In this document: positions 6,554 to 13,779 of the stretch, piece by piece
Numbering within the stretch: position 1 is the first letter of the stretch
How the letters are laid out: each line of letters starts with the position of its first letter
Assembly (NCBI GenBank): GCA_030536165.1
Contig: JAUNQM010000025.1
Coordinates: 1 to 14,783 of the forward strand
Origin: Prevotellaceae bacterium
GTDB lineage: Bacteria > Bacteroidota > Bacteroidia > Bacteroidales > Bacteroidaceae
DNA: 14,783 nt
Direction of reading: 5' to 3'
The notes under the pieces: generated by a model
Told to the model about the DNA's origin: nothing
Database searches by the model: none
The model's input: the letters and a program-made list of their open reading frames with translations, nothing else
Position numbers and translations under genes: made by a program

Positions 6554-8422
6554 TTATCGCGTGACGGTTAGAAGCCCGTATTGTCCTGTGCATGTGACGT
6601 TTGCATATCGCCACAGCTGTTCCCCGCCTTCGCCCGACGTAACGACACCACTCATATTCAGATTGTAATGTCTGCCGCAGTAGTCGCACTTCACCTCGGT
6701 CGTGTTTTTGGTCCACGTGAGTGGTCGGTTAGGCGTGTACGCCCCTGCGTTGGCGTAGCAGTTGCGGCATTGTGCGTCAAACGCGACGAATTTCCCGTTG
6801 AAAACGTCGTAGCCGACAATGATTCCGTTGTTAGCGCCCAGCTGATAGTTGGCATAATTTTCTATCTCCGTGGTGATTGCAACTTCCTCCGTCTTCTGTC
6901 CATCGCTCGTAGAAAGCACCACATAATTCACGCCACCTGACGTCTTTGTACTTATCTTGACGAAGATATTGCTGTTAGGCGTGAGTGCTGCAGCCATGAG
7001 ACCATTCTGGTGAAGTTTGTTGTCGAAACGGAAGAAACACGCATACGGAGGGCGGTCGGTGAGGTCGTCGGAGCATGCTGTGAGCGTCATGAGGGCAATT
7101 AGTATGAGAGACACACTACGTCCCGAATGAGATCCTGAATCAAGTTCAGGATGACGAGAAAACTTTCTGAGGAAGCGGACTGGGTACAATACACTTAGAT
7201 ACCCCACTACAAGCACAGTGAGGAAGACGAGTATTACATCGGCAACATGCACGCTTACAGGGTAAGAATCAACGATAAAATTGCCGCTGCTGCTGCCGAG
7301 TGCTATCACGCCGTAGGTCTGCTGCACCCAACAAAGCACCAGTCCAATCGCTATGCCTACCACTGCACCTATGGTGGAAATGAGCCAGCCTTCGAACAGG
7401 AAGATGCGCGAAATGAGACGATTGTCGGCTCCGAGTGCGCGGAGCGTCTCCACGTCGTCCTTCTTGTCGATGATGAGCATCGAGAGACTGCCGATGATAT
7501 TGAAGCACGCCACAAGCAGGATGAAGGTCAGAAAGACGTAGGCAATGAGTTTCTCCACCTTCATAATCTTATACACATCCTCTTGCTGTTCCTCTTGCGT
7601 GAGCACGCGAAAACGGCTGTCGGCCAGTCGTTCTATGCTACTTTTCGCCGAACTTACGCTGCAACCGTCCTTCAACTTGATGTTGAGCGACGAAATCATT
7701 CCCTGCTGGTTGAACAGCCGTCGTGCAAAGTCGATTGACGCAATTACGTAGTTCTTATCGTATTTTGCCTGCTTCACGCAGAAGACTACACCAGCAGAAC
7801 TGGCACGTTCCTCGCTGAAGCCTTCGGCAGGATTCGTTATGTCGAGCTGTCCTTCACGTTCAGGCGCATAAATCATCAATGAGTCGTACTCCATCGCACC
7901 TATGCCAAGATGCTCGGCAACACCGATGCCTGGCACGAGACACGGCTGCTTGATGTACGACAGTTCACCACGTTCAGCCGCATTCAAGTCGAGAGCATCC
8001 TTCCAGAGTAGGAACTGCCCGTCGCCATAAAGAATGCTGTCAACGCGCGTAATCTTCTGGAAATTCTCATCCACGCCACGCAAAGTAATCACCGACTGGC
8101 GGTCGCGGCATAGCAAGAGAGCCTGGTCTTCAAGACACTCTGACGATGCCTCAACGCAATCCAATGCCTTTACCTTAGCCAACGATGGATCATCGGCAGG
8201 GATTGTCTTGCCCGTGAGAGGAACGATTTTCAGTTCAGGGTCGAGTGTAGTGTAAAGGCTCTTTACCATGTCGTGGAAGCCATTGAAGACGCTGAGCGTG
8301 ACAATCAATGCCATAGACGCCACAGCCACACCAACGACACTGATGCCGCTGATCCAGTTGATAGCGTTGTGCGACTTCTTCGACAGAAGATAACGACGGG
8401 CGATATAGAACGAGAGGTTCAC
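6554..8422 (-). CDS. FtsX/LolE-type ABC transporter permease fused in frame to a four-cysteine, Rieske-like lipoprotein
   Basis: Residues 1-420 form a complete LolC/LolE-type permease: start MNLSFYIARRYL, TM1 about 22-48, a large periplasmic domain, and TM2-4 near 291-316, 341-365 and 393-415, with the KKDDVETLRALGA loop after TM2. Such proteins usually end near 400-420. Here the frame continues through HPELDSGSHSG, the translation of a palindromic repeat, into a hydrophobic stretch ending in the lipobox LTAC450 and then SDD. The remaining 170 residues look like an exported lipoprotein with C552xxC555 and C579xxC582-GRHYN, and a pattern like the Rieske fold of Bacteroidetes lipoproteins but without the His ligands. 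I infer two once separate genes, fused by the repeat. Signal peptidase II could still free the C-terminal part. A GTG at codon 437 could also restart translation. The permease probably works in lipoprotein release or another envelope export step; its ATPase is not in the window. It lies downstream of rbfA. Confidence 0.85.
   Translation of the reverse strand: MNLSFYIARRYLLSKKSHNAINWISGISVVGVAVASMALIVTLSVFNGFHDMVKSLYTTLDPELKIVPLTGKTIPADDPSLAKVKALDCVEASSECLEDQALLLCRDRQSVITLRGVDENFQKITRVDSILYGDGQFLLWKDALDLNAAERGELSYIKQPCLVPGIGVAEHLGIGAMEYDSLMIYAPEREGQLDITNPAEGFSEERASSAGVVFCVKQAKYDKNYVIASIDFARRLFNQQGMISSLNIKLKDGCSVSSAKSSIERLADSRFRVLTQEEQQEDVYKIMKVEKLIAYVFLTFILLVACFNIIGSLSMLIIDKKDDVETLRALGADNRLISRIFLFEGWLISTIGAVVGIAIGLVLCWVQQTYGVIALGSSSGNFIVDSYPVSVHVADVILVFLTVLVVGYLSVLYPVRFLRKFSRHPELDSGSHSGRSVSLILIALMTLTACSDDLTDRPPYACFFRFDNKLHQNGLMAAALTPNSNIFVKISTKTSGGVNYVVLSTSDGQKTEEVAITTEIENYANYQLGANNGIIVGYDVFNGKFVAFDAQCRNCYANAGAYTPNRPLTWTKNTTEVKCDYCGRHYNLNMSGVVTSGEGGEQLWRYANVTCTGQYGLLTVTR
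7121..7160 (-). repeat. Protein-coding palindromic repeat at the permease-lipoprotein joint
   Basis: The core ATCCTGAA-TCAAG-TTCAGGAT (7132-7152) is a perfect 8-bp inverted repeat with a 5-nt loop. Read on the - strand in the gene's frame the unit gives HPELDSGSHSG, a peptide I recognise as the translation of a palindromic repeat found many times in Bacteroidetes and some other genomes. It lies exactly between the last permease residues (RKFS) and the lipoprotein signal. Confidence 0.85.
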
Positions 8423-8519
8423 TTTAATTTACTATTTGACAATTTACGATTTACTATTATGTGGCTTGTGGGGGTAACCTATAACCTAAAACCAATAACC
8501 TACAACCAACGTCCATCCC
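8423..8519. repeat. Low-complexity spacer between rbfA and the permease
   Basis: The 97-bp gap has two simple-repeat parts: near-repeats of the type ATTTACTATT / ACGATTTACTATT (8427-8460), and a run of AACCTA-like units (about 8475-8512) read as TAACCTATAACCTAAAACC and onward. No promoter box or terminator hairpin is visible, so rbfA and the permease are probably co-transcribed. Confidence 0.65.
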
Positions 8520-8855
8520 CTACTGCTTCAAGAGCTTGTCGATGTTGTCGATGTAGTCAAGCGAATCGTCGATGAAGAACTTCAGTTCAGGGATGATACG
8601 AAGCTGGAAACGCTCGCGCTTGCCAAGTTCATAACGAATGCTCTTCTGGTTGTTGTTGATGTTTGTAATTATCTCTTCGGCCTTCTCGGAAGGGAAGATG
8701 CTCAGATATACACGGCAGATGCTCAGGTCAGGGCTGACGCGAACAGTCGTCACACTCACCATGACACCATGCATCATGCGAGTCTGCTGCTGGAATATCT
8801 CACTAAGGTCTTTCTGCACGAGTCGTGCAACTTTGTTTAATCTATCTTCTTGCAT
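8520..8855 (-). CDS. rbfA: Ribosome-binding factor A
   Basis: RbfA binds the 30S subunit during late maturation of 16S rRNA and is needed for growth in the cold. The 111-residue protein has the family pattern throughout: RLNKVARLVQKDLSEIF at the N-terminus, the VSVTTVRVSPDLSICRVYLSI strand-turn-strand centre, and the C-terminal stretch RYELGKRERFQLRIIPELKFFIDDSLDY. The length is typical. The gene sits between the O-methyltransferase and the permease on the same strand; this order is familiar from other Bacteroidales. No TAnnTTTG box is seen directly upstream, so it may depend on readthrough from the O-methyltransferase gene. Confidence 0.95.
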   Translation of the reverse strand: MQEDRLNKVARLVQKDLSEIFQQQTRMMHGVMVSVTTVRVSPDLSICRVYLSIFPSEKAEEIITNINNNQKSIRYELGKRERFQLRIIPELKFFIDDSLDYIDNIDKLLKQ

Positions 8856-8903
8856 ATTATTAATTTTTTAGCTTTCGCAAGTTCGCATATTGTTTATTTT
8901 GCC

Positions 8904-9014
8904 TCACGCAGAGGAGCCCCTCCATCTCCCCAATTGGGGAGTGCTTAGTTCCCCTCCTACGGGGAGGGGTTAGGGGTAGGCCTCCTTTTGCCTTTCAAGT
9001 TGCACTCTGCGTGA
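8904..9014. repeat. MITE-like palindromic element between the O-methyltransferase gene and rbfA
   Basis: Perfect 10-bp terminal inverted repeats TCACGCAGAG (8904-8913) and CTCTGCGTGA (9005-9014) bound a 111-bp unit. Inside are the perfect palindrome CTCCCC-AATT-GGGGAG (8926-8941) and a hairpin CCCCTCC-TACGG-GGAGGGG (8951-8969). The adjoining CCCCTAACCCC type sequence, read on the - strand, gives the PTPNPSP peptide typical of dispersed repeats in Bacteroidetes. No target duplication is evident. Confidence 0.8.
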
Positions 9015-9036
9015 AATCTCACATGAGAAACTTGTA

Positions 9037-9672
9037 TTATATTAGCTTTATCACTGTCAAGCCGTCGCGTAGTGGGAGGATGACTTTCTCCACACTCTCG
9101 TCGGCTGCAACAATGTCGTTGAACTCCATGATGCCACGCGTCTGCTTGTCGTTGAAATGGTCTTCCTCCACCACATGCCCATCCCACAGCGTATTGTCGG
9201 CGATGATATACCCACCTTTGTTCATCAGCGGCTTCACCATCTTGTAATACTCTGGGTATTTCCTCTTGTCAGCATCTATGAAGGCTAAATCAAACTTGAC
9301 TCCAAGCTTTGGCACTTCAACAAGAGCATCACCGATGCGGAAATCAATCTTGTCGGCAAAAGGCGAATTCTCAAACCACGGACGCGTGAAATCTTCTATC
9401 TCATCGTTAATCTCGAAAGTATATAGTTTGCCATCTTCTTCAAGTCCTTCAGCCATGCAGAGACCGCTATAACCGGTAAACGTACCAAGTTCGAGGATGT
9501 TCTTCGGGCGTATCATGCCGACAAGCATCTTGAGCAGGCGACCTTGAAGATGACCTGACGCCATACGTCCGTAGAGCAGCTTAGTATTGGTAGCGCGATA
9601 GAGCTGATAAAGGTATTCTCCTTCCTTATCTATATGCTCCAATATATAATTTTCGAGATTGTTTATTGCCAA
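9037..9672 (-). CDS. SAM-dependent O-methyltransferase, CCoAOMT-like
   Basis: Class I methyltransferase of the metal-dependent caffeoyl-CoA/catechol O-methyltransferase family (211 residues). Visible are the SAM motif ILELGTFTGYSG (59-70), the acidic ribose-binding residue E87 in TFEIND, metal ligands D133 in FIDADK and D159-N160 in ADNTLW, and the closing PLRDGLTVIK. The natural substrate in Bacteroidetes is unknown and I assign none. The start is unusual: no ATG occurs before residue 37, an in-frame TAA lies 18 nt upstream, and the family N-terminus begins at TTG (9672), so TTG is chosen. The promoter lies head to head with that of aroQ. Confidence 0.88.
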   Translation of the reverse strand: MAINNLENYILEHIDKEGEYLYQLYRATNTKLLYGRMASGHLQGRLLKMLVGMIRPKNILELGTFTGYSGLCMAEGLEEDGKLYTFEINDEIEDFTRPWFENSPFADKIDFRIGDALVEVPKLGVKFDLAFIDADKRKYPEYYKMVKPLMNKGGYIIADNTLWDGHVVEEDHFNDKQTRGIMEFNDIVAADESVEKVILPLRDGLTVIKLI

Positions 9673-9696
9673 TTCTAATTTATTTTCTTATTTTTG
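9666..9696 (+). promoter_or_regulatory. aroQ promoter (TTG, 20 nt, TATTTTTG)
   Basis: TATTTTTG (9689-9696) matches the -7 consensus and TTG (9666-9668) lies 20 nt upstream as the -33 element. The ATG of aroQ follows 23 nt after the box. The -33 element lies inside the first codons of the divergent O-methyltransferase gene. Confidence 0.7.
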
Positions 9697-9701
9697 CACT
9701 G

Positions 9702-9709
9702 CAAAAGTA
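9702..9709 (-). promoter_or_regulatory. -7 box for the O-methyltransferase / rbfA / permease unit
   Basis: TACTTTTG on the - strand matches TAnnTTTG and lies 30 nt before the TTG start codon. It overlaps the expected start-site region of the opposite aroQ promoter. Confidence 0.6.
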
Positions 9710-9719
9710 TAAATATTTT

Positions 9720-10136
9720 ATGAAAATACAAATTATAAACGGACCAAATTTGAATTTATTAGGTTCACGCGAGCCTGAGACGTACGGAAAACAAGACTTT
9801 GAGAGCTTTCTTAAGCAGTTGCGCGAGGGTTATCCTGATGTTGAAATTGATTATTATCAGAGCAACGTCGAAGGAGAACTCATCAACAAGATGCAGGAAG
9901 TCGGCTTTTCGTGCGATGGCATAATTCTCAACGCTGGTGGATATACTCACACAAGCGTTGCGCTTCACGACTGCATACAAGCCATAACCGCACCAGTTGT
10001 CGAGGTACACATTAGTAATATATACGCGCGCGAGGAGTTCCGCCGCAAGTCGCTGATAACATCGGCATGCAAAGGCTCTATCGTTGGCTTCGGACTCGAC
10101 TCTTATTGTCTGGCACTTATAAGTCTTCTTGGATGA
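9720..10136 (+). CDS. aroQ: Type II 3-dehydroquinate dehydratase
   Basis: Third step of the shikimate pathway: trans-dehydration of 3-dehydroquinate. The start at 9720 gives a 138-residue protein beginning MKIQIINGPNLNLLGSREP, the standard N-terminus; an in-frame extension back to 9666 would run through the promoter. The catalytic tyrosine is in the lid sequence ETYGKQ (Y23), the QSNVEGELI stretch and the NAGGYTHTS substrate loop are intact, and the catalytic histidine lies in EVHISNIYAREEFR. The stop TGA overlaps the xerD ATG by four bases (ATGA), so the genes are translationally coupled. Confidence 0.95.
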   Translation: MKIQIINGPNLNLLGSREPETYGKQDFESFLKQLREGYPDVEIDYYQSNVEGELINKMQEVGFSCDGIILNAGGYTHTSVALHDCIQAITAPVVEVHISNIYAREEFRRKSLITSACKGSIVGFGLDSYCLALISLLG

Positions 10137-11026
10137 ACGATATTTACCAAAGCTACAAGAACTACCTTCGCCTCGAACGTAACTACTCACCTAACACGCT
10201 CGATGCCTACCTGCGCGACCTTGAGAAACTTGACAGATTTATTAAGGTCAACAATATCGACATACTTAAAGTGACCCTCGAAGACCTCCAGGCATTTGCT
10301 GCCTCACTCCACGACATAGGCATTCATCCGCGCTCGCAATGCCGAATCCTGTCAGGCGTCAGGTCGTTCTATCGATACCTTGAGCAGGATGGAATGATTG
10401 AGCAAGACCCATCAGAGCTTCTTGAGTCGCCACAGATAGGCGAGCACTTGCCTGAAGTCTTGACGCTTGAAGAGATTGACATGATTGAGGATGCAATCGA
10501 CCTAAGCAAATGGGAAGGACAGCGCAATAAGGCAATTATCGAAACCCTTTTCAGTTGCGGGCTACGTGTCAGCGAACTCGTAAACCTCAAATTGTCGAAC
10601 ATCTATAAAGAAGAAGGCTTCCTGCGAGTATTCGGCAAAGGAAACAAGGAAAGACTTGTGCCTATATCAGAGAAGGCGCTAAGGGAAATCTACTGGTGGT
10701 TCATGGATCGAAATCAAATGAAAATCCAGCATGGCGAGGATGAATATGTCTTCCTAAATCGTCGCGGTGCACATCTTACACGCACAATGATTCTCATAAT
10801 GGTCAAGCGTCTGGCTGAGGCTGCTGGAATAAAAAAGACTATCTCGCCTCATACCTTCCGCCACAGCTTTGCAACATGCCTGCTCGAAGGCGGTGCTGAC
10901 TTACGCGCAATACAGGCAATGCTCGGGCATGAGAGCATCAGCACTACCGAGATTTACACTCACATCGACACCGTGAAACTGCGCGAGGAGATACTAAACC
11001 ATCATCCAAGAAACATGAAGAAATAG
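10133..11026 (+). CDS. xerD: Tyrosine recombinase XerD
   Basis: Site-specific recombinase that with XerC resolves chromosome dimers at dif. Starting at the ATG overlapping the aroQ stop gives 297 residues, the normal XerD length; the 22-residue extension upstream would lie inside aroQ. The N-terminal SAM-like DNA-binding domain (LRLERNYSPNTLDAYLRDL) is followed by the catalytic domain with the full set of active-site residues: R145 (CGLRVSEL), K169 (GKGNKER), H240 and R243 (HTFRH), H266 (LGHES) and nucleophile Y275 (EIYTH). The housekeeping context, with aroQ before and a HAD gene three bases after, argues against a phage or integron integrase. XerC cannot be fully excluded, but XerD is the better fit. 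Confidence 0.9.
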   Translation: MNDIYQSYKNYLRLERNYSPNTLDAYLRDLEKLDRFIKVNNIDILKVTLEDLQAFAASLHDIGIHPRSQCRILSGVRSFYRYLEQDGMIEQDPSELLESPQIGEHLPEVLTLEEIDMIEDAIDLSKWEGQRNKAIIETLFSCGLRVSELVNLKLSNIYKEEGFLRVFGKGNKERLVPISEKALREIYWWFMDRNQMKIQHGEDEYVFLNRRGAHLTRTMILIMVKRLAEAAGIKKTISPHTFRHSFATCLLEGGADLRAIQAMLGHESISTTEIYTHIDTVKLREEILNHHPRNMKK

Positions 11027-11029
11027 GTC

Positions 11030-11743
11030 ATGGATAAATACTCATTAAATATAAAAGACAAGATAAAGGTAATCGCCTTCGATGCCGACGACACGCTGTG
11101 GGACAACGAGACGCACTTCCTCGACGTGGAAAACCAAATGTGCGAACTATTATCACGCTACGCTGACACACAAGACATCAAAGATAGCCTCTTCAAAGTA
11201 GAGATGGCTAACATGGAAGACTACGGATATGGCGCAGTGGCTTTCACAATGAATCTTATTGAGAACGCTATCAAGATAAGCAAAGGTAGAGTTACGGCAA
11301 ACGAAATCTTGCAAATCAGTGAACTTGGGCGCACGCTTCTGCGACTCGACGCTAAGCCTCTTGACGGCGTGACAGACACACTCGAACAATTAAAGGCTTC
11401 GGGCAAATACCGTCTTGTTGTATTTACCAAAGGCGAACTGCTTACTCAGGAAAACAAACTGAAACGCTCTGAACTCCTACCCTACTTCGACCTTGTGCGC
11501 ATAGTCAGCGACAAGCACGAAACGGAATACCGCAACCTGTGCAACGACATGAGCATCGCTGCCGATGAACTGCTTATGGTAGGCAACTCACTGAAGTCTG
11601 ACGTAATGCCAGCATTAAACATTGGTGCATGGGCTATTCATATCCCCTTTGCCGTTACATGGCAGCATGAAGTCATCGAAAGTTTCACTCACAACCACAT
11701 GGCTACACTCTCGTCTTTCAGCGAGATAACAAAACTAATCTGA
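11030..11743 (+). CDS. HAD-family hydrolase (phosphatase-like)
   Basis: The 237-residue protein has HAD motif I FDADDTLW with nucleophile D18 and D20, a helical cap region (about 30-110), motif II T133 in VVFTKGE, motif III lysine around K162 in SDKHETEY, and motif IV VGNSLKSD with D191. It should be a soluble phosphatase acting on a small phosphorylated metabolite; the substrate is not predictable. It begins three bases after the xerD stop and so probably ends the aroQ-xerD operon. The 40 bp to the convergent aminopeptidase gene hold no clear terminator hairpin. Confidence 0.85.
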   Translation: MDKYSLNIKDKIKVIAFDADDTLWDNETHFLDVENQMCELLSRYADTQDIKDSLFKVEMANMEDYGYGAVAFTMNLIENAIKISKGRVTANEILQISELGRTLLRLDAKPLDGVTDTLEQLKASGKYRLVVFTKGELLTQENKLKRSELLPYFDLVRIVSDKHETEYRNLCNDMSIAADELLMVGNSLKSDVMPALNIGAWAIHIPFAVTWQHEVIESFTHNHMATLSSFSEITKLI

Positions 11744-11783
11744 ATTCTCTATAATTACTATAACATATAGAACAACCCGAAAA

Positions 11784-13580
11784 TCACACCAACTTTCTGC
11801 ACGCATTGCGGAGCCACTGACATTCATCGGCGGTGAGATATGGCGACAGGGTGTCATAGACTTGTTGGTGATAAGCGTCTATCCATGCTATTTCTTCAGC
11901 CGTGAGCATCGACATGTCGAGTATGCGACGGTCGTATGGGCAAAGGGTGAGTGTATCAAACCTATAGAAGTTCTCCCCTTGCACGCCTTTACCATCGGGA
12001 ACCACAAGCACAAGATTCTCTATTCTGCATCCAAACTTCCCCTCAAGATAAATTCCTGGTTCATTCGACATCACCACGCCTGGCACCATCTCTGCTGGCT
12101 TATGATTCATACGAATGCCTTGCGGACCTTCATGGCAGCAAAGGAAGAACCCAACGCCGTGACCTGTTCCGTGGCCATAGTGATAACCTTCGTCCCAAAG
12201 ACATCCATGCGCCAACACGTCGAGTTGCGTGCCGCACGTGCCTTCTATCCATCTTGCACGCGACAGACGCACATGGGCTTTCATCACAAGCGTGCACACA
12301 TGTCGCTCCTCGTCGGTTGGTGTACCTATAGCCATCGTGCGGGTTATGTCGGTCGTTCCGTCAAGGTATTGTGTGCCGCAGTCTAACAGAAGCAATCCAT
12401 CAGGCTTGACCTCAACATTCGTTTCTGGCGTTGCTTCGTAATGGACTATTGCACCATGCTGACCGTATGCCGCTATTGTGTCGAATGAAAGGCTATGAAA
12501 CAATGGTTGTTGCTGTTTGAGTGCAGTGAGTTTTTCGTCGATTGATATCTCGGTCAATGTCGTTCCATTTGCAACAGCTTCCTCAATCCAACGCATAAGC
12601 CGTACGAGTGCTATGCCGTCTTTTATCATTGCATTGCGAATGCAACCGATTTCCGTCTCGTTCTTCTGCGACTTCAACCACACGACAGGACTCTCGCCAT
12701 CAATCTTTTCCTGGCAACGCACCTTATTATATAATGTATGGCTGATGCAATCAGGGTCGAGTAGTATGTTGTAGCTGTCGTAATGAGCAAGCGCATTTTC
12801 TATGTTGCAGTATTCGTCGATGTCCACGCCTTCGCGACGCAGATAGTCGCAAATATCTGGTGTGAGTTTATTCTTATCAATGAAAAGCGTAGTCTTATCG
12901 CCATCAATGAGCAGATATGCAAGAAAGACTGGCGTGCAATGCACGTCACTACCACGAAGGTTGAGAGTCCATGCGACCTCATCGAGTGCCGATATGAGTG
13001 TGCCATTGACGTGGCGTGCCTTCAGTGCCTGACGTATAAGATTAAGCTTTTCGTGACAACTTATACCAGCATATTGCTCTGGATGAATAAAGACTTTATC
13101 TTGCGGTATGGCAGGACGGTCATGCCAGATGGTATTGAGTATGTCGAGATTAGTGCGCAGGGTGATGCCGCCGCTGTGACGCAAAGCAGACTTCAACGCC
13201 TCTGCCTCGCAGTATGTGTAGCAATAGCCATCGACGCCGACCGTCGCACCATTGACCGTGGCAAGCACCTGTCCGAGCCATTGACTAATGGTAGGCGTAC
13301 CACTGACACGCTCTTTCATCAGACGAAACTCTGTACCTTCGAGTGCATCGGCTGCCGCAATAAAGTAGCGCGAGTCTGTCCATAGCGCAGCCTCGTGCAT
13401 GGTTACGACTGCCGTGCCTGCACTGCCGTTGAAGCCGCTTATCCATTCGCGACCATGCCAGTGTTCGGGTGTGTATTCGCTGTTGTGCGCATCTGCCGAA
13501 GGGAAGATATAGGCATCTATGTGCTCGCGGCTCATAGCCTCGCGCAGTGCCTCAAGACCTTGGGAGATTTGTGGGAGCAT
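11784..13580 (-). CDS. pepP: Xaa-Pro aminopeptidase (M24B, aminopeptidase P, three-domain type)
   Basis: Removes the N-terminal residue of peptides with proline in second position. The 598-residue length and organisation match the three-domain eukaryote-like aminopeptidase P (XPNPEP1 type) common in Bacteroidetes, not the shorter E. coli PepP: two creatinase-like N-terminal domains (about 1-310) and a pita-bread catalytic domain. All five dinuclear-metal ligands are visible: D400 (LLDCG), D411 (TTDITRT), H474 (GTGHGVG), E507 (SNEPGIY) and E521 (CRIEN), with spacing close to the human enzyme. There is no signal peptide, so it is probably cytoplasmic. The ATG at 13580 follows a repeat-rich gap and no clear promoter box was found. 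Confidence 0.93.
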   Translation of the reverse strand: MLPQISQGLEALREAMSREHIDAYIFPSADAHNSEYTPEHWHGREWISGFNGSAGTAVVTMHEAALWTDSRYFIAAADALEGTEFRLMKERVSGTPTISQWLGQVLATVNGATVGVDGYCYTYCEAEALKSALRHSGGITLRTNLDILNTIWHDRPAIPQDKVFIHPEQYAGISCHEKLNLIRQALKARHVNGTLISALDEVAWTLNLRGSDVHCTPVFLAYLLIDGDKTTLFIDKNKLTPDICDYLRREGVDIDEYCNIENALAHYDSYNILLDPDCISHTLYNKVRCQEKIDGESPVVWLKSQKNETEIGCIRNAMIKDGIALVRLMRWIEEAVANGTTLTEISIDEKLTALKQQQPLFHSLSFDTIAAYGQHGAIVHYEATPETNVEVKPDGLLLLDCGTQYLDGTTDITRTMAIGTPTDEERHVCTLVMKAHVRLSRARWIEGTCGTQLDVLAHGCLWDEGYHYGHGTGHGVGFFLCCHEGPQGIRMNHKPAEMVPGVVMSNEPGIYLEGKFGCRIENLVLVVPDGKGVQGENFYRFDTLTLCPYDRRILDMSMLTAEEIAWIDAYHQQVYDTLSPYLTADECQWLRNACRKLV

Positions 13581-13586
13581 TTTATA

Positions 13587-13613
13587 GGAGTTAAGGAGTT
13601 AAAGGAGTTAAGA
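13587..13613. repeat. Tandem GGAGTTAA repeat upstream of aminopeptidase P
   Basis: Three near-identical 8-9 bp units of GGAGTTAA(A) lie just before the aminopeptidase start codon. On the - strand they read AACTCC units ending seven bases before the ATG, so they form the leader of that mRNA. Confidence 0.75.
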
Positions 13614-13619
13614 CATTTG

Positions 13620-13766
13620 TTTTGTGGCCCTATGGCACGGAAACAAAAACGGTTATCATAGTAATGTGTTGGCACATTACTGCGATAACCTGATAGAGAA
13701 GTCCTGCTTATTCCCTCCCCTCGTGGGTAGGAATTTACGCCCTCCACTTATTGGTGGAGTGAAGGG
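13620..13766. repeat. Composite palindromic repeat in the gap between STAS and aminopeptidase P genes
   Basis: GGTTATCATAGTAATGTG (13651-13668) and CACATTACTGCGATAACC (13673-13690) form an 18-bp stem with two mismatches and a 4-nt loop. Next to it are an imperfect C-rich/G-rich hairpin (about 13711-13731) and CTCCAC-TTATTG-GTGGAG (13742-13759). The - strand translation includes NVPTHYYDNRFCFRAIGPQN, a peptide I recognise from spurious small proteins in many Prevotella genomes, supporting a dispersed repeat and not a gene. Confidence 0.75.
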
Positions 13767-13779
13767 CTGTGCAGGTTCT

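Noticed and set aside
10067..10132. 22-residue N-terminal extension of XerD
   Set aside because: It would lie inside aroQ; the ATGA overlap start gives the normal family length and N-terminus.
10133..11026. Phage or integrative-element integrase
   Set aside because: Operon context with aroQ, normal Xer length and absence of att-like repeats or phage genes point to the housekeeping recombinase.
13532..13747. 71-codon small protein on the - strand
   Set aside because: Most of it is the translation of the hairpin repeat and the aminopeptidase leader; the recurring peptide reflects the repeat, not a gene.
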